Source: Lachnospiraceae bacterium (GTDB lineage Bacteria; Bacillota; Clostridia; Lachnospirales; Lachnospiraceae). From it: DNA of 59,638 nt. Position numbers and translations under genes: made by a program. This document shows, one piece after another, positions 44,301 through 53,792 of the stretch; the stretch's first letter is position 1; every line of letters starts with the position of its first letter. Under the pieces are notes generated by a model, which saw only the letters and a program-made list of their open reading frames with translations, had not been told where the DNA came from and did not search any database. The DNA lies in NCBI GenBank assembly GCA_015057825.1, contig SVDN01000014.1:1-59638 (forward strand), read 5' to 3'.

Positions 44301-44401
44301 AAAGACAAAAGCCGAAAAAATGCGAATTCTTCGTTGAATGTGTACATGACACAAAGACTTTTGCATTTCAAATAATACAATTAATCACAGGAGGATATGA
44401 G

Positions 44402-45640
44402 ATGTTTGAACTTAACGATATTTTAGATGTGGATCCGGAGATAGCCGATGCCATTGTCAGAGAGACAACAAGACAGAAAATCAATATCGAACTTATTGCA
44501 TCGGAAAACTTTGTAAGTAAAGCTGTAATGGCCGCAATGGGCTCACAGCTTACAAATAAATACGCCGAAGGATATCCGGGAAAGAGATATTACGGCGGTT
44601 GCGAATATGTAGATATTGCGGAAACGCTTGCAATTGAGCGTGCAAAAAAACTTTTCAAATGCGAATATGCAAACGTACAGCCACATTCGGGTGTGCAGGC
44701 AAATACAGCAGCATTTTACGCAATGCTTGAGCCGGGCGATACGGTTCTCGGTATGTCACTTTCAGCCGGCGGACATTTAAGCCACGGCGCAAAATTCTCC
44801 GTATCGGGTAAATACTTCAATTCATTTACATACGGAGTAGACGAAAACGGATATATCGATTATGACGAAGTGCTTAAAATCGCAAAAGAGTGCAAACCAA
44901 AACTCATCGTTTGCGGTGCCAGCGCTTATTCAAGAACAATAGATTTCAAGAAATTCAGAGAAATCGCTGATGAAGTGGGTGCATATCTTATGGCTGATAT
45001 CGCACACATTGCGGGACTTGTGGCAGCAGGTGAGCATCCAAGCCCGATTCCTTACGCACATGTAACAACAACCACTACACACAAGACACTTCGCGGTCCT
45101 CGTGGCGGTATGATTCTTGCAAGCAAGGAAATGGCTGATAAATTCAACTTTAACAAGGCAGTATTCCCGGGTCTTCAAGGTGGTCCTTTAATGCACGTAA
45201 TCGCTGCAAAAGCGGTATGCTTTAAAGAAGCTTTGGACGACAGCTTCAAAGTATATGCAAAGAATGTTAAGGCAAACGCTAATGCTCTTGCAACGGGCCT
45301 TATTAACCGCGGTTTCGACATTGTATCCGGCGGTACGGACAATCACGTAATGCTCGTTGACCTTCGCAGCATGAATACAACGGGTAAAGAAGTGGAAGAG
45401 CTTTTGGACAGCGCAAGAATCACATGTAACAAAAACTCAATCCCTAACGATACTGCATCATCAATGGTTACAAGCGGTATCAGACTCGGTTCGGCAGCCG
45501 TTACATCACGTGGATTTACCACGGATGATATGGACAAGATTGCGGAAATCATCGCAGGTCTTGTTAAGAAAGAAATGAGCGTTGAGGAAGCAAAAGACCA
45601 TGTAGACGTGCTTACAAGCAAGCATCCTCTTAACAGATAA
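44402..45640 (+). CDS. glyA: Serine hydroxymethyltransferase
   Basis: A 412-residue PLP enzyme that makes glycine and 5,10-methylene-tetrahydrofolate from serine. The PLP lysine lies in [14 protein letters not shown] (about 225), with IELIASENF near the N-terminus and [11 protein letters not shown] in the middle. I start at the ATG 7 bases after AGGAGG, giving a standard length; an upstream in-frame start would add 53 residues that match nothing and lacks a ribosome site. The leader contains inverted repeats. It is monocistronic as far as seen. Confidence 0.96.
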   Translation: MFELNDILDVDPEIADAIVRETTRQKINIELIASENFVSKAVMAAMGSQLTNKYAEGYPGKRYYGGCEYVDIAETLAIERAKKLFKCEYANVQPHSGVQANTAAFYAMLEPGDTVLGMSLSAGGHLSHGAKFSVSGKYFNSFTYGVDENGYIDYDEVLKIAKECKPKLIVCGASAYSRTIDFKKFREIADEVGAYLMADIAHIAGLVAAGEHPSPIPYAHVTTTTTHKTLRGPRGGMILASKEMADKFNFNKAVFPGLQGGPLMHVIAAKAVCFKEALDDSFKVYAKNVKANANALATGLINRGFDIVSGGTDNHVMLVDLRSMNTTGKEVEELLDSARITCNKNSIPNDTASSMVTSGIRLGSAAVTSRGFTTDDMDKIAEIIAGLVKKEMSVEEAKDHVDVLTSKHPLNR

Positions 45641-45753
45641 ATTCTTTATTGCAATATGAAGCAATTTATAATAAAATGTAATTTGTCAGTGTTTCGTAAA
45701 TAACAGTCATCTAAGTCAAGGATTTATGGGCGTAAGGCCGATGAATCTTTAAT

Positions 45754-45781
45754 TTGACGAATATTGACATTGAGATATTAT
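45754..45781 (+). promoter_or_regulatory. Promoter of yajC
   Basis: TTGACG (45754-45759) and TATTAT (45776-45781) have a 16-base spacer. The start site near 45788 leaves only about 17 bases before ATG, containing GGAGG. Confidence 0.5.
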
Positions 45782-45804
45782 GATAAAAAAACGGAGGAAG
45801 AGAA

Positions 45805-46146
45805 ATGGGAATGGCAAACTTTTTAGCTGATGCTTCTGCAAAATCAGGTGGAAACACATGGCTTTGGATTATAATTTATGTTGCAATCTTTGCTGCATTA
45901 ATCTATTTCGCTATGATCAGACCACAGAAGAAACAGCGTGAACAGGCTCAGACGCTTATGAACACAATGGAAGTTGGCGATACAGTTTTAACAAGTTCAG
46001 GTTTTTATGGTGTTCTTATCGACATCAAAGACGATACAGTAGTAGTTGAATTCGGTAACAACAAAAACTGTCGTATCGCAATGCAGCGCAGCGCAATCGT
46101 TCAGGTTGAAAAAGCAAGCGAAGCTTATGTAGAAAGCGATAAATAA
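45805..46146 (+). CDS. yajC: Preprotein translocase subunit YajC
   Basis: A 113-residue small membrane protein of the Sec accessory complex. A single helix WLWIIIYVAIFAALIYFAMIR lies at 19-40, followed by the conserved PQKKQREQAQTLMNTMEVGDTVLTSSGFYGV tail. It associates with SecD/SecF in the plasma membrane. The usual neighbours secD and secF are absent here. A terminator follows directly. Confidence 0.95.
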   Translation: MGMANFLADASAKSGGNTWLWIIIYVAIFAALIYFAMIRPQKKQREQAQTLMNTMEVGDTVLTSSGFYGVLIDIKDDTVVVEFGNNKNCRIAMQRSAIVQVEKASEAYVESDK

Positions 46147-46162
46147 TAAAATATTAAGTCAG

Positions 46163-46195
46163 AAACACCCTATGGTAATTCCGTAGGGTGTTTTT
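46163..46195 (+). terminator. Intrinsic terminator after yajC
   Basis: A 13-bp stem (46163-46175 with 46181-46193, one G-T pair) is built on ACACCCTA / TAGGGTGT and followed by T residues. Confidence 0.9.
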
Positions 46196-46289
46196 AAAAT
46201 TTGTTAGTGTTATTTTCTTTGTTTTGCTGTAAAATTATAGTAAGGTATTTATTTAATTTATAAGATTTTGCCGGAAATGGGGAAATACT

Positions 46290-48203
46290 ATGGGAAACGC
46301 ATTGACACTTGATTATACATATGCAGCGGATATAGCAACAATGGCGATAGTCATTACTTGCTTTATATTGGCTTTTTCATCATACACGATAAAGCGTAGA
46401 AATTATGCATACGTGGTTGCGGGACTTGGGTTTATTATGATTTCGGCTGCGACCAATGTTTCGTTTCACTATCTTATAGACATGAATTATGTAGGCAGTT
46501 ACATGCAGGCTCATGTATGGCACACAATCAGGCAGGTATCCCTTATATTTGCCTATTCGATATTTCTTTTTTACGTCAAAAATCTTCTTAAGATATCCGG
46601 TTCTAACGGAAAAATCATAACATGGTCGACGATTGCCGTTGGAGCGTTTGCCAATGTTTTTGTGATAATAAGTAATGTAATGCACGCCTATTCGGAAAAT
46701 GCCATGAACTTAAGAGATATTGAAAGCGTAAGAAGCGCAGCATTTAATATAGCTTATGTGTTTTATTCCGTACAGCTTATGCTTATTATCTTTACCGAAG
46801 GACGAAAATTTATTCGTAAAATCAGATATTCGTTTGTGGGAATCATGGTATTGGCAATCGGTTTGGTGGCAATTCAAAACGTATTCGGTATGACGACTTT
46901 CACCACTTTATCATTCGCCATTCCGCCTATAGCCGTGCTTTTCTTCTTCCATAACAATGCTTATGCTGCCGATACGGGACTCCTGGATTTTTCGGCATTT
47001 GATGCTTTCTTAAGAACAATAGAGGGCAAGTCCGTGTCAATGTTATCTTTGAAAGTTTATGATGCTTCGGATGAAAAAATAGCTCCGATAAGGGATATTT
47101 TTGTAGACTACAACAGAAAACATTTCAGAAATTCCTACACTTTTAAAATAAATCCGGGTGAATACACCATGATTTACAAAAGAAATGAAAATCTGCAGGA
47201 AGAAAAATACCTTCAGGAGCTTATTGACAAGTTTCGGGAACTTAAAAAAATACGTCCTATCGACAGTAAAATCGTAAAAATGACAAGCGAATTGACTAAG
47301 GATATAGGTTATTTAACATCGGCGAGCTTTTTAAACTTCAAAGAATATATTGAAGACAATATGGAAATGAATACTGATAAAATCTGCTCGGAAGAGGACA
47401 TAATCGCTTACGAAAAATATATGTATATTGTGTCTCAAGTTCAGGAAATAGCAAGAAAATCAGACCTGTCCGATGAGCGTGTAAAGGTATTTTGCCAGCC
47501 GGTACTAAACACAAAAAACGGAAAATTCGAGACCGCTGAGGCACTTATGCGTTTGGAACTGCCTAAATACGGTATGGTATTTCCGGATCAGTTTATTTCG
47601 ATTTTGGAAAAGTTTGACCTGATTCATGAATTTACAAAAATCATATTAAACAAAACCTGTAAGGCTATTGCGAAATATGAATCCAAAGGTATGAATATTG
47701 AGCGTATTTCAGTAAATGTGGCTCTTAAGGAGCTTCGTTCACCAAGATTTTGCGCAGATATTATAGGAATAATAAAAATGAACAATATCAGCCCAAGCAA
47801 GGTGGCGCTTGAAATTACGGAAAGCCAGAATCTTACGGCGCAAGATCGCATTAAGGCGGTTATGGAAGAGCTTAGAGAAAACGGAATCGTTATGTATCTG
47901 GACGATTTCGGAACGGGATATTCAAATTTCGAAAGGATAATAGGTTTGCCTTTCGACATTGTCAAATTCGACCGTTCTCTTACGATTCTTTCAGGTAAGG
48001 ATGAAAAAAGCTTTTTCATGGTTAAAAGCTTCTCGGATATCTTTAAAAATGCCAATCATTCAATACTTTTTGAAGGTGTTGAGGATGAAAATGACGAAGA
48101 ACGTTGTATTCGCATGAATGCCGGATACCTTCAGGGCTTTAAGTATTCCAGACCGATACCGGTTGAAAAACTGGGCGAATTTTTGGACAGCAAATCTGCT
48201 TAA
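46290..48203 (+). CDS. Membrane-anchored EAL-domain c-di-GMP phosphodiesterase
   Basis: A 637-residue protein. The first ~230 residues hold seven to eight hydrophobic segments of an unrecognised membrane sensor. A middle segment (about 230-340) looks like a degenerate GGDEF-fold. The EAL domain fills about 395-637, with the catalytic signature ETAEALMRL, the EITES, DDFGTGYSN and EGVED motifs and all expected acidic residues, so it is probably an active c-di-GMP hydrolase. The gene ends about 130 bases before the IS110 element. Another GGDEF protein is at the end of the window, so this region encodes both synthesis and breakdown of c-di-GMP. Confidence 0.9.
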   Translation: MGNALTLDYTYAADIATMAIVITCFILAFSSYTIKRRNYAYVVAGLGFIMISAATNVSFHYLIDMNYVGSYMQAHVWHTIRQVSLIFAYSIFLFYVKNLLKISGSNGKIITWSTIAVGAFANVFVIISNVMHAYSENAMNLRDIESVRSAAFNIAYVFYSVQLMLIIFTEGRKFIRKIRYSFVGIMVLAIGLVAIQNVFGMTTFTTLSFAIPPIAVLFFFHNNAYAADTGLLDFSAFDAFLRTIEGKSVSMLSLKVYDASDEKIAPIRDIFVDYNRKHFRNSYTFKINPGEYTMIYKRNENLQEEKYLQELIDKFRELKKIRPIDSKIVKMTSELTKDIGYLTSASFLNFKEYIEDNMEMNTDKICSEEDIIAYEKYMYIVSQVQEIARKSDLSDERVKVFCQPVLNTKNGKFETAEALMRLELPKYGMVFPDQFISILEKFDLIHEFTKIILNKTCKAIAKYESKGMNIERISVNVALKELRSPRFCADIIGIIKMNNISPSKVALEITESQNLTAQDRIKAVMEELRENGIVMYLDDFGTGYSNFERIIGLPFDIVKFDRSLTILSGKDEKSFFMVKSFSDIFKNANHSILFEGVEDENDEERCIRMNAGYLQGFKYSRPIPVEKLGEFLDSKSA

Positions 48204-48329
48204 ATGATTAGCCTGCAAATAAAAAGTCAAGGCTAAATTAAAGAACATTGAAAATTTTATACAGGTTGAAAAGAAGGTAACAAAATAAGACCACCACAAC
48301 CAGTGCTGGTCTGAATGGTTTTATTGAGA

Positions 48330-49541
48330 TTAATTCGATTCTGGAAGAGTGGCTAAGTATTCTTTCACTCGTCCATAGTAGATTCTAAGAAACTTGTTTG
48401 CACCGGCTGTCATATAGACATAGTAAGGCTTGCCTTGTGCCCGTTTCTTATCTAAAAACTGATAAACAGGATCGTCCTGTGGCATGGTTTTGATGAGTAC
48501 ATCCATTACCTGAAAGAGTGTTTTGCGTAAATCGGCGGAGCCTCTTTTAGAAGTGTGAACACTTCGTTGCTCATAGGTTCCAGATTCGTTTACTCCGGGG
48601 TCAACACCCGCAAATGCAGTGATGGCACCCTTGTGAGTAAATCTGCTCACATCACCGATTTCAGCCATAAGCTGAGGACCTAATGATGGACCTACCCCTT
48701 TCATATTCATCACGATTGAATATTCTGGAAGTTTAGAAGCTGTCTCATTCATTAGTGTGCGTAACTCTTCGATGGTGGATGATGCACTATTAAGCTGATC
48801 TACAGCTTGTTTGATTATTAGTTTGGTTATTTCGTCTTTTGGAAGTACAGGAACAAGTTCCTTAGCTTTTCCATAGATTTCTTCAGCTTTTGATTGGCTG
48901 AAGTTGTACTTCTTGCGTTTGCACCATTTTTGATAATGGTCAATAAATGCGTTAAGAGACATTTTTCGAACACAATCCACGTGCCAGTAAGTTGAAGCGA
49001 AATCAACCCATTTTTGGCTGCCATCACTTCGAGCAGGGCTATCAAAGTAAGAGTTTACTCCAGGATAGGTCTGATCAAGGATGCCGATAAGATTATTCTT
49101 CATGGCGGTTTTGTGTTTCATGTAGAAACCAAACTGACGATTCATAGTTTTAAGCTGAATTCGTAACTCATCCATAACACTATACTGTTTTAGATTTTGC
49201 CACTTGTCAAGCGCATAACGGGCAATCTTAACAGAATCAGCTTTGTCTGATTTAACTTTGCGAAGAGAATCGTTATCAAAGTCCTTGATGAGTTTAGGAT
49301 TAATAGCACTAACAAAAAGATTTGCCGCCGAAAGTTCATGGGCAAGAGCCTCGTAATAACGCCCTGTGTGCTCCATAACAATGCGGGATTCACCTTCAAC
49401 AGAATTGATGAGTTCAATCAATGAATTGATGTCACTGGATGTGTGTTTAATTTCAAAGGGAGTAGAAACAATCTCACCGAAAGGTCTCATGATTGCAACC
49501 ATACTTTTTCCTTTAGAAACATCGATACCTACTGCGTTCAT
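48330..49541 (-). CDS. IS110-family transposase (DEDD_Tnp_IS110 / Transposase_20)
   Basis: A 403-residue recombinase. The N-terminal RuvC-like DEDD domain has GIDVSKGKSMVAI (Asp7), VMEHTGRYYEAL and a DKADSVKIARYA block. The C-terminal Transposase_20 domain has MKGVGPSLGPQLMAEIGD and AFAGVDPG, with the catalytic serine in TSKRGSADLRKTLF. It works together with an RNA from the element's noncoding end to select donor and target sites. The ATG follows AAGGAGTGACAAATTT. It is intact, so the copy may be active. Codon use and GC are close to the host. Confidence 0.95.
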   Translation of the reverse strand: MNAVGIDVSKGKSMVAIMRPFGEIVSTPFEIKHTSSDINSLIELINSVEGESRIVMEHTGRYYEALAHELSAANLFVSAINPKLIKDFDNDSLRKVKSDKADSVKIARYALDKWQNLKQYSVMDELRIQLKTMNRQFGFYMKHKTAMKNNLIGILDQTYPGVNSYFDSPARSDGSQKWVDFASTYWHVDCVRKMSLNAFIDHYQKWCKRKKYNFSQSKAEEIYGKAKELVPVLPKDEITKLIIKQAVDQLNSASSTIEELRTLMNETASKLPEYSIVMNMKGVGPSLGPQLMAEIGDVSRFTHKGAITAFAGVDPGVNESGTYEQRSVHTSKRGSADLRKTLFQVMDVLIKTMPQDDPVYQFLDKKRAQGKPYYVYMTAGANKFLRIYYGRVKEYLATLPESN

Positions 49542-49560
49542 AAATTTGTCACTCCTTAAG

Positions 49561-49743
49561 ATTATTGCAATGGATAAGTACCAGTTTTACTCATTGCCTA
49601 TTCAATCTACTGTGGTGTGACACGAACGTACCTAAGGTAGTTCAACCTGCATAAAACGAACGCTGCAAATGAGAAGCTGGTTATCAGTCTAATCAACGGA
49701 CGTTAAGTCCAAGAAAGGAATTCGATATACCTATTGCTCCATC
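49561..49743 (-). ncRNA. Candidate IS110 bridge RNA
   Basis: The noncoding segment upstream of the transposase, read on the minus strand, contains several short hairpins. One has GGAC/GTCC arms around TTAAC. Another has GGTTGAACTACC, with ACC/GGT steps. A long-range GCAAT/ATTGC pairing is also possible. It lies directly downstream of a TATAAT box, the position of the bridge RNA in IS110 elements of this type. The guide loops could not be assigned by eye, so the exact ends are estimates. Confidence 0.4.
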
Positions 49744-49851
49744 ATTATACAGCTTAAGCAACAAGATGGATAATTCCTTACTGGCTGTAAGGGGTATTAA
49801 CCATAAACATATTGTAGTAGAAAAGATGTGTAATATTGAAAAGAAAGGGAC

Positions 49852-49885
49852 TGCCAATCTGTTTGGCATTATGTTAACCAAATGA
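49852..49885 (+). promoter_or_regulatory. Hairpin and mini-ORF before the M16C start
   Basis: TGCCAA and TTGGCA pair (49852-49868) between a purine-rich GAAAGGGA and the ATG at 49882, which has no ribosome site close by. A four-codon ORF (ATG at 49871) ends with TGA overlapping the ATG (ATGA). The hairpin could bring the AAAGGGA site close to the start, or the mini-ORF could reinitiate into the gene. Confidence 0.3.
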
Positions 49886-52788
49886 ACAGCAACTATGAAT
49901 TAATTCAGCAAAAAGACGTAAAAGATTTAAATTCGAAAGGACTATTATACAAACACAAAAAATCAGGCGCAAGAGTTTTGGTTCTTGCAAATGACGATGA
50001 AAACAAAGTATTTTCGGTGTCTTTTAAGACACCACCGACTGATGACACGGGTGTTCCGCATATTATCGAGCATTCGGTGCTTTGCGGCTCGGAAAAATTT
50101 CCGATAAAAGACCCTTTTGTGGAACTTATAAAGGGTTCTTTAAATACTTTTTTGAATGCAATGACATTCAACGACAAAACCATGTACCCTATAGCAAGCT
50201 GCAATGACAAGGATTTTAAGAATCTTATGCATGTTTATATGGACGCGGTTTTTTATCCGAATATTTACAAAGAGGAGAGAATCTTCAGACAGGAAGGTTG
50301 GTCCTACGAACTTGAAAGCTTGGAAGACGAGCTTAAGATAAACGGCGTTGTTTACAATGAAATGAAGGGCGTTTTTTCATCTCCGGAGGATGTTTTGGAG
50401 CGCGAGATTTTATATGCTCTTTTCCCGGATAATTGCTACGGTTATGAGTCGGGCGGCTCTCCGGACGCCATTCCGGATTTGACATACGAAAACTTTTTGG
50501 ATTTCCACAGACGTTTCTATCATCCTGTAAACAGCTATATTTTCCTTTACGGAAATATGGACTATGAAGAGCGCCTTGAATGGCTTAATAAAGAGTATCT
50601 TTCAAAATTTGACAAAATTGAATTGGATTCTCATATAGATCTTCAAAAGCCATTTGATAAAATGCAGGAAAGAAAGGCGTTTTATCCTGTTTCCGAGCCG
50701 GAAGAAGAGCAGGATAATACTTATATTTCCTACAATCTGGTGATTGGGGATAATTTAAACAAAGAAAACTATGTGGCTTTTGAAGTGCTGGATTACGCCC
50801 TTTTTACAATGCCGGGTGCTCCGATTAAGCAAAAACTTTTGGATGCGGGCATTTGCAAAGACGTGATTACAGGCTACAACAGCGAAGTTTTGCAGCCATA
50901 TTACACAATAACATTGAAATATTGCGACGAAGCAAGCAAGGATAAATTCCTTGAAATTATAAACGAAGAATTTGAACGTATCATCAAGGAAGGTGTTGAT
51001 AAAGACGCATTTCTTGCGGGCATCAATCAATACGAATTCAAATTCAGAGAGGCTGATTTCGGCAGCTATCCGAAGGGCCTGGTATATGCCATGAATTCCA
51101 TGGAAAGCTGGCTTTATGATGACAATGAGCCATTTATTCATTTGGAATTGGCAGATACTTTTAAGTTTTTAAAAGAAGAACTTAATAATGGATTTTTTGA
51201 AAAACTCATAAAAAAATACCTTTGCGACAATCCTCACGCAGCCCTTGTGACATTATGTCCGAAGGCCGGACTCGCCACGAAAAAAGAAGAGGAAGTCAAA
51301 GAAAAACTGGCCAAGTTGAAGGCATCTTTAAGCAAAGAAGAATTGGAAAAACTTGTGCGCGAAACAAAAGAAGCGGTTGAATTTAAGGAAAGACCAGACT
51401 CGGAAGAGGCATTAAAGTCCATTCCGCTTTTAACACGCGAGGATATAAACGAAGATCCTTTGCCTTTTAAATACAGTTTACATAAAACTGACGGCGTGGA
51501 TACTTTGTGGTCGGATCAATTTACCGGCGGAATCTCATATTTGGAATTTAACTATGACATCAACGGCATAGATAAAGAGCTTATTCCTTATGTCGGACTT
51601 ATGGGCTCGGTTGTGGGCTATATCGATACCAAAAATTATTCTTACGAGGAACTTGCCAAAAAGATAAGCATTCATTTGGGAGGCTTGGGCGCCGCAAATT
51701 CCGTATATGTGGACACAAACGACGCGGTTGATTACAGATTCGAAGCAGAATTTAAGGCAAAAATGGTTTACGACGAAATAGAAACCGGCGTGGAGCTTTT
51801 AAAGGAAATATGCTTTAATACGGTCTTTGACAACGAAAAGAGACTTCTTGAAATCATTCAGGAATTAAAATCAAAGATGCAAATGAGATTAAGCTCTCTC
51901 GGAAACGTAGTGGCATCACTTCGCGCCATGAGCTATTTCAGCGAGACCTCTTATCTCAGCGAGATTACAAGCGGTTTGGAATTTTACCGTTTTATAGATG
52001 ACATTGAGAAAAATTTCGAAAGCAAAAAAGGCGAGGTTATCGCCAATTTAAATAAGCTTATGGAGCAAATTCTTCATAAGGACGGCTTGACGGTGCTTGT
52101 AATAGCAGACAAAGAAGGCTTTGAAAAAACATCAAAGGCCTTGAAATCTTATCTTGATAAAGTGCCGGAAAGTCCGAAACCGACAGGCAGATTTAAGTTT
52201 GAGCTTAAGAAATTAAACGAAGGCTTTAAATTCCCTGGTCAGGTGCAATTTGTATCCCGTGCGGGTAACTTTAAAAAAGCCGGCTTTGATTTTACGGGCA
52301 GCCTGCTTGTGCTTAAGAAAATAATGAATTACGAATACATGTGGACCAATATCCGCGTGATCGGCGGCGCATACGGCTGCGGCAGCGTTTATACAAGAAC
52401 CGGCGACTCCTTCTTTATGTCCTATCGCGACCCTAACCTTGAAAAGACTAATGAAGTGTTTAAGGGTATGCCGGAATACATAAAGAATTTTGAGGTCAGC
52501 GAGCGCGATATGACGAAATACGTAATCGGTACCATAAGCGACATGGACACACCTCTTACAGCCTCCATGAAGGGTATGCGTGACTTGAGTGCCTATATGG
52601 CGAATCTTAGTTATGACAGGCTTAAAAAAGAGCGTATGGAAGTTATCAATACAAAAGCTGAAGATATAAAAGCTCTTGCACCGCTTATTCAAGCAATACT
52701 TGATGAAGAGAGCATTTGCGTTGTGGGCAACGAGACAAAAATCAATGAAAATGCAGACTTGTTTGATAAGATTGAAAACCTTATGTAA
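49882..52788 (+). CDS. M16C-family zinc metallopeptidase (insulinase/PreP-like)
   Basis: A 968-residue cytoplasmic peptidase of the presequence-protease type. The inverted zinc motif HIIEH is at residues 60-64, with the distal glutamate in the NEMKGVFSSPEDVLER segment. Four M16-like domains are linked by a hinge around 460-520, where a charged helix (EEVKEKLAKLKASL) lies. It degrades small peptides within a closed chamber. The start has no normal ribosome site but fits the family's N-terminus. The IS110 element lies just upstream and could have separated it from an older promoter. No obvious partner genes. Confidence 0.93.
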   Translation: MNSNYELIQQKDVKDLNSKGLLYKHKKSGARVLVLANDDENKVFSVSFKTPPTDDTGVPHIIEHSVLCGSEKFPIKDPFVELIKGSLNTFLNAMTFNDKTMYPIASCNDKDFKNLMHVYMDAVFYPNIYKEERIFRQEGWSYELESLEDELKINGVVYNEMKGVFSSPEDVLEREILYALFPDNCYGYESGGSPDAIPDLTYENFLDFHRRFYHPVNSYIFLYGNMDYEERLEWLNKEYLSKFDKIELDSHIDLQKPFDKMQERKAFYPVSEPEEEQDNTYISYNLVIGDNLNKENYVAFEVLDYALFTMPGAPIKQKLLDAGICKDVITGYNSEVLQPYYTITLKYCDEASKDKFLEIINEEFERIIKEGVDKDAFLAGINQYEFKFREADFGSYPKGLVYAMNSMESWLYDDNEPFIHLELADTFKFLKEELNNGFFEKLIKKYLCDNPHAALVTLCPKAGLATKKEEEVKEKLAKLKASLSKEELEKLVRETKEAVEFKERPDSEEALKSIPLLTREDINEDPLPFKYSLHKTDGVDTLWSDQFTGGISYLEFNYDINGIDKELIPYVGLMGSVVGYIDTKNYSYEELAKKISIHLGGLGAANSVYVDTNDAVDYRFEAEFKAKMVYDEIETGVELLKEICFNTVFDNEKRLLEIIQELKSKMQMRLSSLGNVVASLRAMSYFSETSYLSEITSGLEFYRFIDDIEKNFESKKGEVIANLNKLMEQILHKDGLTVLVIADKEGFEKTSKALKSYLDKVPESPKPTGRFKFELKKLNEGFKFPGQVQFVSRAGNFKKAGFDFTGSLLVLKKIMNYEYMWTNIRVIGGAYGCGSVYTRTGDSFFMSYRDPNLEKTNEVFKGMPEYIKNFEVSERDMTKYVIGTISDMDTPLTASMKGMRDLSAYMANLSYDRLKKERMEVINTKAEDIKALAPLIQAILDEESICVVGNETKINENADLFDKIENLM

Positions 52789-52876
52789 ACTATAATGAGC
52801 TGAGAGTTGACAGGAAATTTAAAGCTTACAAGATATGAACCTTAAAAGTGTTATGTAAACAAGAAAGAGACGATAA

Positions 52877-53791
52877 ATGGATAACAACAATTACAAATCC
52901 GGTTTTGTGACCTTGATAGGAAGACCGAATGTGGGTAAATCCACGCTTATGAATAAGATTATCGGTCAGAAAATCGCTATCACATCGAAAAAACCGCAAA
53001 CAACAAGAAATAAAATACAGACGGTTTACAGCTGTGAAAAAGGACAGTTGATTTTTGTGGATACTCCGGGTATCCACAAGGCAAAAAACAAGCTGGGTGA
53101 ATATATGGTAACCATGGCAAAACGCTCTATCGACGAGGTGGATGCGGTGCTTTGGCTGGTTGAGCCATCCACATTTATCGGCGAAGGTGAAAAGAAGATC
53201 GCAGAGAAACTTGCGAAGGTGAAAGTGCCGGTTATCCTTGTAATCAACAAGGTGGACATGGTCAAAAACAAAGAGGATATTTTAACCTATATCGCAGCCT
53301 ACAAGGACTTGGTGGATTTTGCCGAAATAGTGCCGGTTTCCGCCACAAAAGGAACGGGTGTTGATGATTTGATAGAGGCGATTTTTAAATATATGCCTTA
53401 CGGTCCGCAGTTTTACGATGAGGATACCATCACCGACCAGCCTATGAAACAAATTGTGGCCGAGATTATCAGAGAAAAAGCCTTGCATGCCCTGGACGAA
53501 GAGGTGCCTCATGGCATAGCGGTAGTTATCGATCGCATGAAAGAAAGAAAAGACGGCGGAATCTATGATATTGACGCAACAATCATTTGCGAGAGAGATT
53601 CTCACAAGGGAATCATCATCGGCAAGGGCGGCGCGATGCTTAAAAAAATCGGCTCCAATGCCAGATTTGAGATAGAAAGGCTGATTGAGGCCAAGGCGAA
53701 TTTAAAGCTCTGGGTAAAGGTCAAGAAGGAATGGAGAGATTCGGACTTCTTGCTTAAGAACTTCGGATATGACAAGAATGCCGATGAATAG
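52877..53791 (+). CDS. era: GTPase Era
   Basis: A 304-residue ribosome-assembly GTPase. The G domain has GRPNVGKSTL (P loop), TTR (G2), DTPGIH (G3), NKVD (G4) and SATKGTGVD (G5). A KH RNA-binding domain (about 205-290) follows, with KGIIIGKGGAMLKKIG. It binds the 3' end of 16S rRNA during 30S maturation. RecO begins immediately after, in the usual era-recO order. An 88-base gap with no promoter-like motif separates it from the M16C gene. Confidence 0.97.
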   Translation: MDNNNYKSGFVTLIGRPNVGKSTLMNKIIGQKIAITSKKPQTTRNKIQTVYSCEKGQLIFVDTPGIHKAKNKLGEYMVTMAKRSIDEVDAVLWLVEPSTFIGEGEKKIAEKLAKVKVPVILVINKVDMVKNKEDILTYIAAYKDLVDFAEIVPVSATKGTGVDDLIEAIFKYMPYGPQFYDEDTITDQPMKQIVAEIIREKALHALDEEVPHGIAVVIDRMKERKDGGIYDIDATIICERDSHKGIIIGKGGAMLKKIGSNARFEIERLIEAKANLKLWVKVKKEWRDSDFLLKNFGYDKNADE

Positions 53792-53792
53792 A

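Larger units (their letters stand above)
48280..49760 (-). mobile_element. IS110-family insertion sequence (approximate bounds)
   Basis: It consists of the DEDD transposase gene, its ~75-bp downstream end and a ~200-bp noncoding upstream end that carries a TATAAT box (49744-49749, minus). IS110 elements have no long terminal inverted repeats and often no target duplication, so bounds cannot be fixed without a reference. I place them between the EAL gene and the M16C gene. The element does not interrupt an identifiable gene. Confidence 0.6.

Noticed and set aside
44243-44401. Longer N-terminus for glyA
   Set aside because: The 53 extra residues do not fit SHMT and the AGGAGG site belongs to the ATG at 44402.
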